This document shows, piece after piece, positions 28,001-32,583 of a DNA stretch of 64,000 nucleotides (position 1 is the stretch's first letter; the number at the start of each line of letters is the position of its first letter). Source of the stretch: an uncultured Collinsella sp. (GTDB lineage: Bacteria > Actinomycetota > Coriobacteriia > Coriobacteriales > Coriobacteriaceae); assembly GCA_958415525.1 (NCBI GenBank), contig CATYZE010000002.1:62001-126000 (forward strand). Reading direction: 5' to 3'. A program made the position numbers and the translations under genes. The notes under the pieces were generated by a model. It did not search any database. It was given only the letters and a program-made list of their open reading frames with translations, and was not told where the DNA came from.

Positions 28001-28921
28001 GTTCTGGTCGTTCAGGCGAAGCGGGTCGAGCTTGCATTTGAGGGCGGCAACTTCGTCTATAGCGGTGATGCTCAAGCGCCCAAGGTCACGGGGGTTCCCA
28101 AGGCCTGCGAGGGTGACCTGAGGGCCAGATATTACGGGACGGGCGGCACACACTATTCGTCGAGTGAGGCCCCGACCGATGCCGGCACGTATCGCGCTGT
28201 TGCCACGCTGCGAAGCAACGGGTATGTCGGCGCCGCCTCGCGCAAGTTCAAGATTGCGCCGGCGAAGCTCAAGGTAAAGGTCGACGATGTTGAACGCTTC
28301 GAGGGAGAGATGAATCCCACCTTTACCTCAAGCCTAAAGAGCTCGGTCGATACCTCGGGCGTGAAGGTCGAGTACTCCTGCGACGCCGACGAAAGCTCGC
28401 CGGCGGGCGAGTACCAGATCGGGGCGACGGTCACCGACCCGAACTTCGATGTCACGGTTGAGCCCGGTACGCTGACGGTGAAGAAGATGCAGGAGCCTGT
28501 CGACCCGGACCCGGTGGTTCCCGATCCGGACAAGCCCTATGGACCCGATCCGGACAAGCCGGACCCGGACCGGCCTGACCCGGACCAGCCGGACAAGCCC
28601 GAGCCCGACCAGCCTGACCCGGGCAGGCCCGAGCCCGGCAACCCGAGTAAGCCGGAGCCGGAAAAGCCCGGAACGCCCGATTCCGACCAGCCGGATTCAA
28701 AGGATCCGACAAAACCCGGTAGTTCGGATGACTCCGCAGTCGATAAGGCAAAGGCATCGGGCGCGGAAAACTCCGGCAAGAAGGAGTCTTCCAAGTCGAG
28801 CGCTCAGCAGCTCGCTGACACGGGCGATCGTGCACCATTGGCCGTCGCCGTCGCTGCGGGCGCCGTTGCGCTTGTCGCGCTGGGACTCGAGCTGCTGCTT
28901 CGCCGTCGCTCTGACGCGTAG
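16067..28921 (+). CDS. Giant LAxTG-anchored surface protein with LRR, InlB-type and Ig-like repeats (4284 residues)
   Basis: Begins with a Sec signal (hydrophobic VYLSVAMVVTSIPLA, cleavage after AYA near residue 36) and an acidic Ser/Thr-rich linker to about 137. Residues 138-524 and 525-911 are two copies of a BspA-like leucine-rich block (repeats such as IGLHAFSGCSNL). Then come one InlB-type repeat, a hydrophobic helix near 1187-1215, and from about 1260 to 2577 a long array of bacterial repeat domains ending in GWY/GWF/YWV. Residues 2578-4142 are three modules, each with an Ig-like pair (SYQW, EYFC) and MBG/YDG-type domains. Pro-Asp spacers lie at about 3642-3699 and 4142-4222. It ends LADTG (4249-4253), a hydrophobic span and RRRSDA, a sortase signal. 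Adhesion to host or other cells is likely but unproven. Confidence 0.92.
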   Translation: MNRITAALYRFLVVYLSVAMVVTSIPLAPSTAYADDAGAVAVESEAQETDSSSDADVDAVDNASSLGEGNSSTTSGQTNNAQDKSSSSDTSTPASSLAQDLSSSATDSDAAKSLVATAEPSSDDSEVDPLVYEDPTVYEYAKLMPNGYVYPCDASGSVTVEIDGNDPYGSSVDGKLVTNLIVDYGVDGVPGYICEYSSNLRSVRFENSSISSIGLHAFSGCSNLADISFSGMTIGGIGTEAFSGCGSLTSLNINDVATIGSMGDAAFAWSGLRSTGLDKVVGLSSIPENAYNACSALTDTGLGGNTSITSIGVNAFKNCSRLATTGLENNTTIKTLREGCFSGTNMSGGLTLPLYSKIEELPSRAFYGSKLETVYLGCDHVVLINSTTFPKQNMTVMVPAKMVSQYASGRPKEVWESCNGSLPVPVGKMLQKITVSRDPDKMAYRQGDTISLEGMSVTFQYPHSTMDSDYEALIKEELGEYLTATPCDGDVFDESMDGEPIQLVYDDGYTRLVAYSKGNLQQAAYEYAKLMPNYYLYPCDANGNLTVEIDGNNPRENSVDGRMVTNLIVDYGVDEVDAQLCADSTNLRSVRFENSSISKIGLHAFYNCPNLTDISLSGMTIGTIGKEAFYGCESLASLNISETTTIGSMGYAAFADSGLVSTGLDKVVGLTSIPDSAYEGCKALTDTGLDKNTSITSIGVCAFRFCSNLATTGLESNITVETLGHTCFYGTDLNGGLTLPYNSKIEELPEKAFYSTNLETVFFGCNHAVLINTDTFPKRNMTVMVPAKMIPKYSKGEPKAVWERCNGCLPVPVGKVLENVEISCDPNNMTYEPGDTISLEGMSVELDYPHSVSIWNYEALIKEELGEYLTATPCDGDVFDESMDGQPVKLVYDDGYSHFETQTKGTLQLKNPEPTSFQISYAQTIDKGERKLMDGVELPDVSGATTIDAGAEVTLDAGALGMFNDNLTFKGWYDTESGKYISKEAVCTFTPDKDLFLEARFKLKDYAVHVNDAQATDSSQDYAHLSVTAQNCYRNADETVEVSAATDNALFLGWYLGEGDDAYAVSDQLDFTYTVNEADATVSEDKSDSKIEITPRYCAPQASVVLSVDGVDENGQPLGQFLSTGLYGIGSRVTVVAVPTPGYVFDYATDALGNVVFTGDDGPSYTFVLEGDVQYTAHFREATDPAESLAALKAALIAAITAAAVLATMYGLGEIVDPIAADAVIEIGMADNIEDVAAVGTKVLKEIKDIIDDHKKPKPHGDHKIEIIATAQPEVGGVVTGGGIHYEGTVATLEAVANPGYRFVCWKENGVEVSTSPLKTMTITDLTPEVVKMTAVFEKKVEVTAVAEADGIQADFSTGCTASPVTQSITRGDEAMVTASEGPDYAFVGWFEDGIEVSPERMYIFKAEVDRHLVARFRKADKTILVNTDPYDSAEVLCDGVPVVDGKIRAKDGDILTFTVRPKVRPDNPEKTYRFVEWRETDAQGVTIANKQEVCEYRVNGNARIEAVMDGRDTHTVRAEADPLEGGTVTLKRGETAGMVLEVPEGERVTAEATPSEGYIFDGWYLSNGGSDATSTLVSSERLYTFEPITDCVIQAKFTRACKVDVVVEPAAAMAGKYMVHGEGYCMKGEPATLSIELTAEASKQFTFKGWYDAKTDLLLGTDPSYLEFYPEDVECTVRAVFEENTYTVTAKAKKTFVERGTVEIEGHPGASSVTCGYGDTVLLKAKANDGYRFDHWKDSSGKEYDSAELVVKVTKSDTYTAIFTDSKPEVMVTADSWLGGTVTCNGTVVKPTTDTFKLGETLHLTAKAHPGFLFWGWYVNGHLKSLKHETSLVAKARGKTGHCVITAAFVPIDTVCVPLADPAEGGTVKASRILADRGAEVALKATPNPGYVFTGWYTADGSFESADAEFTCHQERSHVHVARFMAKSYEVDATTVVDSGTGSLVESSVAGWVEGTGTVEAGHAATLTAHALSGYAFEYWADASGAVVSRDTTYHVVPTSDTTLQAVFSAKQYTVDVSCEESMGTVEGAGAYAAGQVATVRAVAAEDTAFVGWFRNGTCVSSKKTYRFTVREDTSLYAVFASGSYVVHTVASPAEGGAVSGFGGYEAGDRATLRAIANTGYSFAGWTDDKGETVSENADYTVKVAGDATYTATFTPKSYQVVLSASDDSVSTLSGEGSYQFGDTVELNATPMGTKRFAGWYVLDAEGNKLLLSCDAHCWVKLDKDMVEGLEDDTLELQAVFADPYEVTVTGEVVVKDKASNRGCRVTGSGGFAVGDQVELSAVAGMGYRFVGWSTDKEGTSIVETATTLDVTATQDITYYAQFESDGQVTITVTGSSIFRGTALLIDGIPAGSRSYDRGDMFMAIAIPWKKYHFSHWVDDAGVTVSYSAFYIGTAKENRQLTAVFYETGCDVQVATYPKDAGFSMVALGTGGSYHSAAIMFTVPHKGWKFKYWVDENGMPVGFTPVINRVVFGNRTFTAVYERATMSVTAVDPRQGGHVEGSSEDESLGYAVTNEVENGESTTLTAVPDAGYVFDGWYARNDDGSLGDEPLSTDAVWTFVPEDNMTVEARFAEAPKYKVTARAVNGSVDLESALVATDGKVTLSATPDEGCYLTRVTVAEEAGDDGSAGNAYDLDISGYKGGAYEVTLSGVSAPQQVTFEFAKAATPEVLAQPQDASAYEGDPVELSVAAEAGRNVRVHAAVSSGSAADVKLSYQWYRVPADGGKAEPLKGQTGETLSITQLDSDGEGEHFCRITQNYLGTVTKTDTEHAKVSIVPREALVFNGRVLPVATTHDEYRVVIAGATGGKAPYAYNLDDVEVPEGMQLTLADDGSGALVLSGVPAATGVHSFKIRCTDDLGNKRVAHFVLLVKAKKAPLAFEGQTFTYNATAQAPELSGVPEGCEDDVELTYAGAGDTHYSSDQAPVDAGTYRAVVTLDAKGYVGNASCDFTIEKAPVDISIETADVTYDGARHGAAVAVAGLDTSAYSVAYRGIDGTSYGPTALEPCDSGNYRVTVKATDPNYQGKKSAEFSITKASQVITGTTSYSGVYGGDPIVFNNVAQTPVSFELVDSDDDASPVSIKGRCATVKAAGAARVVAHAKASRNYLAAEDVELTVSVAPAQLLVEVDDAERFEGQENPEFTSSLVCRCDTSDVKVTYFCSANKKSPAGEYQIDAAVANPNFDVAVDPGTLTVKKKPEHYKVTAKAVNGSVDNALVSVVEGGDAILSAAPDEGCYLERVTVAQAGSGATVDLDISDYKGGAYDVTLNDVTASQEVTFEFAKADAPRVIAQPLDVSVHEGDTVALSVAAEAGKNVADHVASSMGSAAKIELSYQWFRMVNGKAVVLDGETGETLSLADLDDEQAGEYFCRITQRYLGTEKQADSDCASVSIVPWNTLVFNGDLLPAASAHSTYFATIAGAAGGKAPYEYAWDETKLPDGLKLSRTSGGLTLSGVPSKTGVSAFDITCTDARGEAMTARFALVVQAKHVKLSFTDGDFTFNGASQAPEVSGAPKVCKGDLRVWYLGTGSTQYSSTEAPTDAGTYRAVAMLRSHGYIGAAACEFEIAPAKLKVKVDDAERFEGEANPAFTSSLESAVDTSGVKVEYSCDADESSPAGKYQIGATVSDPNFDVEVVPGTLTVKKKQDPVDPGPVVPDPDNPDSPDPDNPDPDQPDPSPNPDPDNPDPDNPDPDPKPDNPDKPERFEVTAKAVNGSVDNVSVTVDAGGDVTLSAMPDEGCFLERVTVTEAGSDKAIDLDISDYEGGAYEVTVSDVTASHEITFEFAKADAPKVIVQPQDASAHEGDAVVLSVAAEAGKGVLDHASSSTGSAADVELSYQWFHMVGGEAVALEGETGETFLIEGLDDDCAGEYFCRVTQRYLGTETQVESDRAVVSVVPRDALVFNGGLLPVARAHSTYRATISGAAGGEAPYKYTWDDAKLPDGFKLTHTAGGLTLSGTPSKAGVSTFDITCKDAQGKTVTAHFVLVVQAKRVELAFEGGNFVYSGDAQAPKVTGVPKACEGDLRARYYGTGGTHYSSSEAPTDAGTYRAVATLRSNGYVGAASRKFKIAPAKLKVKVDDVERFEGEMNPTFTSSLKSSVDTSGVKVEYSCDADESSPAGEYQIGATVTDPNFDVTVEPGTLTVKKMQEPVDPDPVVPDPDKPYGPDPDKPDPDRPDPDQPDKPEPDQPDPGRPEPGNPSKPEPEKPGTPDSDQPDSKDPTKPGSSDDSAVDKAKASGAENSGKKESSKSSAQQLADTGDRAPLAVAVAAGAVALVALGLELLLRRRSDA
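16478..18799 (+). repeat. Tandem 1161 bp duplication of the LRR block
   Basis: Copy 1 (16478-17638) and copy 2 (17639-18799) start with YEYAKLMPN and end after VYDDGY...LQ, with a period of 387 codons. Stretches such as YEALIKEELGEYLTATPCDG are identical in protein while the DNA differs mainly at third codon positions. Confidence 0.9.
23797..28490 (+). repeat. Three tandem Ig/MBG modules inside the giant gene
   Basis: Modules begin at about 23797, 25657 and 27160 with the shared start KVTA(R/K)AVNGSVD (EVTAKAVNGSVD in the third) and each runs through DEGC(Y/F)L, FEFAKA, SYQW, a SIVPR/SVVPR-type boundary and an MBG-like end VPGTLTVKK or similar. The first is longest (about 1.86 kb) because it has extra MBG units; the second and third are most alike. 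Confidence 0.8.
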
Positions 28922-28986
28922 CAGCTCTAAAGGGGCAATCAGATTGATACTTTGCACCATCTGGCCTGCTCAAGCGTTTATACTTG

Positions 28987-29016
28987 CGGGACGGGTATTT
29001 TGCCCGTCCCGTTTTT
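28987..29016 (+). terminator. Intrinsic terminator after the giant gene
   Basis: CGGGACGGG (28987-28995) pairs with CCCGTCCCG (29003-29011), then five T. It lies only 23 bases before the brnQ start; a TATACT at 28979-28984 could begin brnQ transcripts, in which case the hairpin would sit at their 5' end. Confidence 0.75.
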
Positions 29017-29039
29017 GTTTCGACCCGAAAGGTGTGCCT

Positions 29040-30398
29040 ATGGCCTCATCCGCACCGCGCGGTCTGCGCTCCGACCATGTCGTCACCGTCGGCATCGCCC
29101 TGTTCTCGATGCTCTTTGGCGCCGGCAACCTCATTATTCCGCCACTGCTGGCGCTGCAGGCAGGTTCTGCCACGCCGGTCGCCATGCTTGGCTTTCTCAT
29201 CGCCGCCATCGGCCTGCCCGTCATGGGTTTTATCGCCGTGGCGCTCGCCGGAACGGCACGCGAGCTTGCCGGGCGCGTGCATCCTAAGTTTGGCGAATTC
29301 TTCGTTGCGGCGGTCTACCTGGCCATCGGCCCGTGCCTGGCTATTCCGCGCACGAGCTCCACGGCCTTCGAGATGCTGGTACCGCTGCTGCCCGAGGGCG
29401 TCTCGCTCGGCACGGCTCGCCTGGTGTTTGCCGTTGGCTTCTTTGTCGTCGCGTTTGCGCTCACGCTGCGTCCGGGCGTCATCACGCGCGTGCTCGGTCG
29501 CATTACGGGTCCCGCGCTTATTGCGCTCATCGTGCTGGTCGTGGGTGCCGCCGTGGTTTCGCCGCTGGGTCCCGCTGCCGCGCCTCAGGCTCCCTACGAT
29601 GCAGGCGCCGCCGTGCAGGGCTTTCTGACTGGCTACCAGACCATGGACCTGCTTGCGTCGCTCGCCTTTGGCATCATCATCGCCGAGACCATCCACGAGT
29701 TGGGTGTTACCGATGACAAGCGTGTGGCCTTCGAGATTTCGCGTTCGGGTGTGATCGCCGGCGTGCTCATGGCCATCATCTACTGCGGCCTGGCGCTTGC
29801 CGGCATGCAACTCGGCACCGTGATGCCCGATGCCACCAATGGCGCCGCCATCCTCGCCCGTTCGGCCTCTATGCACTTTGGTCTTGCCGGCACGGTCGTG
29901 GTCTTTGCGATCTTTTTCCTCGCCTGCATGAACGTGTGCATCGGCCTCATCAGCTGCTGCTCGCGTTACTTCTGCGAGACGTATGTGGTTAAAGGGGGAG
30001 CGGAGGCCTCCGAGGAGGCCATGCGCCGTCCCTTTGCGGTTCTCGCCTTTGTGTTCGCGGCGTTTTCGTGCGTGCTCTCCAACGTGGGCCTCGACATGAT
30101 CCTCATGTTCTCGGTGCCCATGCTCAACGCCTTGTATCCCGTTGCCATCGTGCTGGTGCTTTTGGGCTTGATGCACGGTTTTTGTGATGCGCATCCGCAG
30201 GTGTGGGTTTGGGTCGGCGGCGTTGTCGCGGTGCAGAGCGTGATTACCTCGGTCCGCGATGCGTTCTTTGCGGGCGCGTGGCTACCGTTTGATGTGCTGC
30301 CGCTGGCGGATATCGGTGCCGCGTGGGCGCCGGTCGCCGTGGTGGCGTTTGCGATTGGCCTGCTCCATAGCCAGTTTGTCGCACATTCGAGGAGCTAG
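29040..30398 (+). CDS. brnQ: Branched-chain amino acid permease BrnQ
   Basis: A 452-residue membrane transporter of the LIVCS family, importing Leu, Ile and Val with a cation. The N-terminal signature ALFSMLFGAGNLIIPPLLA is diagnostic, followed by about twelve hydrophobic helices; IPRTSSTAFEM and YQTMDLLASLAFG are also family motifs. The frame is open far upstream inside the giant gene, but ATG 29040, preceded by CCGAAAGG, gives the normal N-terminus. Monocistronic as far as visible. Confidence 0.9.
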   Translation: MASSAPRGLRSDHVVTVGIALFSMLFGAGNLIIPPLLALQAGSATPVAMLGFLIAAIGLPVMGFIAVALAGTARELAGRVHPKFGEFFVAAVYLAIGPCLAIPRTSSTAFEMLVPLLPEGVSLGTARLVFAVGFFVVAFALTLRPGVITRVLGRITGPALIALIVLVVGAAVVSPLGPAAAPQAPYDAGAAVQGFLTGYQTMDLLASLAFGIIIAETIHELGVTDDKRVAFEISRSGVIAGVLMAIIYCGLALAGMQLGTVMPDATNGAAILARSASMHFGLAGTVVVFAIFFLACMNVCIGLISCCSRYFCETYVVKGGAEASEEAMRRPFAVLAFVFAAFSCVLSNVGLDMILMFSVPMLNALYPVAIVLVLLGLMHGFCDAHPQVWVWVGGVVAVQSVITSVRDAFFAGAWLPFDVLPLADIGAAWAPVAVVAFAIGLLHSQFVAHSRS

Positions 30399-30409
30399 GG
30401 TATCGTCGC

Positions 30410-30438
30410 TTGCACAGGCGGGGAGTCTCCCCTATAAT
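30410..30438 (+). promoter_or_regulatory. Sigma-70 promoter for the tRNA pair
   Basis: TTGCAC (30410-30415), a 17-base spacer and a perfect TATAAT (30433-30438) lie about 50 bases before tRNA-Pro. Confidence 0.75.
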
Positions 30439-30489
30439 TTCCTTCGCTTTGGGACACGCAAGGTTTAGACCTTAGCTGCTCAACACCTT

Positions 30490-30566
30490 CGGGACGTGGC
30501 GCAGTTTGGTAGCGCGCCTGCTTTGGGAGCAGGATGTCGCAGGTTCAAATCCTGTCGTCCCGACCA
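30490..30566 (+). tRNA. tRNA-Pro (anticodon TGG)
   Basis: Acceptor CGGGACG pairs with CGTCCCG, followed by encoded ACCA. Anticodon stem CCTGC/GCAGG holds loop TTTGGGA with anticodon TGG. The T loop TTCAAAT is standard. 77 bases including CCA. Confidence 0.95.
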
Positions 30567-30572
30567 TATCTT

Positions 30573-30646
30573 GCGGGCGTAGTTCAATGGTAGAACCCCA
30601 GCCTTCCAAGCTGATGACGCGGGTTCGATTCCCGTCGCCCGCTCCA
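30573..30646 (+). tRNA. tRNA-Gly (anticodon TCC)
   Basis: Acceptor GCGGGCG pairs with CGCCCGC, followed by TCCA. Anticodon stem CAGC/GCTG holds loop CTTCCAA with anticodon TCC; T loop TTCGATT. 74 bases, six bases after tRNA-Pro, so the two are co-transcribed. The trailing hairpin GGCTTTGGT/ACCAGAGCT with GTTTTCGTTT is its probable terminator. Confidence 0.95.
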
Positions 30647-30910
30647 TAAGAATTGTTTTAACGGCTTTGGTTTCCTTTGGGGACCAGAGCTGTTTTCGTT
30701 TACGCGCCGGGCGACGGGAATCGAACCCGCCAGGGTGCGGAGCTGAGAAAATGCGTGAGCATTTTCCAGCGCAGCACGCAAGGGCCGAAGGCCCGCAGCA
30801 AAACAAGGATTTGCGAAGCAAATCCTTGGACTTCCCGTCGCCCGCTCCATAAGATAGACGAATGGCTCTAGTTCCTTTTGGGACCAGAGCTATTTTCATA
30901 TACATGCCGG
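30631..30910 (+). repeat. Duplicated tRNA-Gly 3' end flanking a hairpin-rich insert
   Basis: The last 16 bases of tRNA-Gly plus the following ~70 bases (30631-30715) recur at about 30834-30910: both copies contain CCCGTCGCCCGCTCCATAAG, then a GGACCAGAGCT hairpin and a GCCGGG end. Between them is an inverted copy of the tRNA 3' end (30707-30730) and three short hairpins (GAAAATGC/GCATTTTC, GGGCC/GGCCC, AAGGATTTGC/GCAAATCCTT). The pattern resembles attachment-site duplication left by an integrated element, but no integrase is present. Not a second functional tRNA: the 5' half is missing. Confidence 0.6.
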
Positions 30911-30925
30911 GACCCCACATCCCCT

Positions 30926-31370
30926 CCTAAGTTGCGGTGAAATACGGACTGTTTTCTGGCTTTTGCGAGCCCATTAAAGGCCGGGGTAGCTAATTTGGAG
31001 CGAGCTTTTTGACTGCTCTAGCGATCGGTCGGCAAATCTGGCCAAAAAAGCCCTGTCACAAAATGACCGGTCTGGTGCTGAGCCACGAAAGCGGCCCATC
31101 TACTACGTTTGGCCCGCAGGGGTCGACCATAGCAGCAGTTTCGGAAAATCGGCAAGCCGTCTACCAGCTGTTTTGATACTTCGGGTTTTGGTATGGTCGA
31201 GGGTAATCGGTTAAACGTAGTAGATAGGCCCATTTCGTGACGAACAGTAGGATTCGCGGTCCAGGGCTGCCGGTTTCGGGCTGCCAACCTGGAAGTTGCG
31301 GTGACGTAGTTTCAGAAAAGCCCGAATAAGCCTAAATCCAGGAACTGTTTTCCAGCAACTTATGAGTGGG
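30926..31370. repeat. Broken copy of the AAGTTGCGGTGAAATA repeat around element B
   Basis: The start of the palindromic repeat (TAAGTTGCGGTGAAATACGG, from 30928) lies far from a diverged opposite end (GCAACTTATGAGTGGGG, to about 31370); another partial arm AAGTTGCGGTGA is at about 31293. The interior contains element B. It looks as if one repeat was split by insertion or rearrangement. No gene is seen in 30911-31378. Confidence 0.5.
31084..31239. repeat. Intergenic inverted-repeat element, copy B
   Basis: A 156 bp element with imperfect inverted ends of about 27 bases (31084-31110 and 31213-31239): CACGAAA, GGCCC and ATCTACTACGTTT on the left have their complements on the right. It shares ends with copy A at 409-544, but the interiors differ, as in non-autonomous transposable elements that keep only their termini. 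Confidence 0.55.
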
Positions 31371-31378
31371 GATGAGGG

Positions 31379-31843
31379 TTAGTGGCAGGATTGGTGGCGG
31401 AGCTTGTCGATGGTGGCGTCGGTGCTACGGTTGCGGCTGCTGCGGGCTTCGACTGCGGTTTGGCGCTTGCGACGGTAATCGATCATGCCTTGGATGATGG
31501 GCTTGCCAAAGCTCACGACGTCGTCGTTATAGATGGCGGTACGGGCGGCAAGCAGACAGTCGGTAAAGTCCATATGGGTCTTGCCAAAAAGTTTGATGGC
31601 AAGGGCGACAACGGTGGGCTCATCAACCATGACGTCATCGAGCAGCCTTTTCATGGCCGCAGCAATCTCAACGCGGGGAACCTTATAGACGTCGCGCAGC
31701 GTGACCACGACGCGCGTGATGATTTCGGGGTAGACGCGAGCGGTGCGCGTGGCGATGACCTTGGCGGCGCGCGGCGACAGGACCTCGTCGTCGTTAAGCA
31801 GGTAGCGTAGGATAACGGTCTCGTCGATGATGGTGCTACTCAT
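31379..31843 (-). CDS. PIN-domain (VapC-like) toxin, possibly inactive
   Basis: A 154-residue protein with PIN-domain layout: first acidic residue in IIDETVILRYLLNDD (Asp7), the middle helix YPEIITRVVVTLRDVYKVPR, MDFTDCLLAA (Asp95) and DDVVSFGKPI. PIN toxins are Mg-dependent RNases that need a cluster of four acidic residues. Here the expected Glu in the second helix is Arg44 and the final TFD Asp is Gly113, so the site may be impaired. A basic tail (RRKRQTAVEARSSRNRS) follows the domain. It overlaps the antitoxin gene by 8 bases. Confidence 0.65.
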   Translation of the reverse strand: MSSTIIDETVILRYLLNDDEVLSPRAAKVIATRTARVYPEIITRVVVTLRDVYKVPRVEIAAAMKRLLDDVMVDEPTVVALAIKLFGKTHMDFTDCLLAARTAIYNDDVVSFGKPIIQGMIDYRRKRQTAVEARSSRNRSTDATIDKLRHQSCH

Positions 31844-32159
31844 GGATGTCTACTTCCTCGGGACCCAAGATCGAATCGTCGCTTTCTGCGGCGAGATATT
31901 CAATCCAGGCGTTGCGTTCCTCGGACCGGCGATTGGGGTCCCCGTAAGCCTTAAGCACTCCGTAGGCAGCCGTGCCATCTTTTGAGCGCACGGCGATCGG
32001 CTGAAAAGGCAGTTTGCGCATGAGGATGCTCTGCGAAACAAAAAGGCGAACGGCCTCGGCAAGCGATGTACCCATGGCGTCGTAGAGACGCTCGGCATGC
32101 TGCTTGTCCTCTTCGCGAATGCGCACCTGTAGGATGGCTCGTTTTTGAGTCGATGACAT
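31836..32159 (-). CDS. RelB/DinJ-family antitoxin
   Basis: A 107-residue protein whose N-terminal half (AILQVRIREEDKQHAERLYDAMGTSLAEAVRLFVSQS) is a ribbon-helix-helix DNA-binding domain of the RelB/DinJ type. The C-terminal acidic half would wrap the toxin. It precedes and overlaps the PIN-type gene, the usual antitoxin-first order. RelB/DinJ antitoxins normally pair with RelE-fold toxins, so the PIN partner is uncommon. It probably represses its own promoter; the divergent region to the formate operon is AT-rich and holds an inverted repeat CACTC/GAGTG (32245-32262). Confidence 0.75.
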   Translation of the reverse strand: MSSTQKRAILQVRIREEDKQHAERLYDAMGTSLAEAVRLFVSQSILMRKLPFQPIAVRSKDGTAAYGVLKAYGDPNRRSEERNAWIEYLAAESDDSILGPEEVDIHE

Positions 32160-32244
32160 CGCTAGCCCCCTTATCTAGTGCAACGCGGATGGTCAAATTC
32201 GCCCTGTGCTTTCATTTGAGTATCTTATATCCATCACTTTATTT

Positions 32245-32404
32245 CACTCAAGTTAATGAGTGTAAACATAACTACAAGCGTAATACATCCGCAGAAGGAG
32301 GGCGTGAAAATCTCATATGCCTACGCGTGTAATACACTCGACTTTATAGTCCACCGAGAATAATCCCGACCTGCCAAAACCACTGCAATACACCCGTATT
32401 GCAG
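32245..32404 (+). promoter_or_regulatory. Upstream control region of the formate hydrogenlyase operon
   Basis: In the 424-base gap between the antitoxin and the formate operon, an 11-base motif occurs three times in the same direction: TAATACATCCG (32281), TAATACACTCG (32330) and CAATACACCCG (32386). The last lies inside a perfect 8 bp inverted repeat CTGCAATA-CACCCG-TATTGCAG (32383-32404). CACTC-AAGTTAAT-GAGTG is at 32245-32262. These look like sites for one or two regulators. No clear -35/-10 pair could be chosen. Confidence 0.45.
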
Positions 32405-32506
32405 GGCTTATGCCCAAGTTCGCCCGTGGCAACTGCGTATATTCAACCTGTATACCGTTGGAGAAATTCCGTCGATTGCCTGTTTCGCCGCGGGCACTCG
32501 ATTTAC

Positions 32507-32574
32507 CGATGCCAGGCCACGGGCGGCCTGGGGCAACGTCGGCAGAACCTCTCCAGCAAGGGATTCAGGAGGGA
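32507..32574 (+). promoter_or_regulatory. Structured 5' leader of the formate operon
   Basis: A perfect 7 bp stem CCAGGCC-ACGGGC-GGCCTGG (32512-32531) is enclosed by CCGA/TCGG, and the AGGAGGG ribosome site follows. A molybdenum-cofactor riboswitch would suit the operon, but I cannot confirm the consensus by eye. Confidence 0.3.
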
Positions 32575-32583
32575 GTGAACAAC

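Noticed and set aside
30831..30850. Second tRNA-Gly
   Set aside because: Only the 3' acceptor/T-arm part is present; the 5' half and anticodon arm are missing.
31382..31810. 142-codon plus-strand frame opposite the PIN-type gene
   Set aside because: The minus-strand frame has domain similarity and overlaps its antitoxin in the usual order; this one is its shadow.
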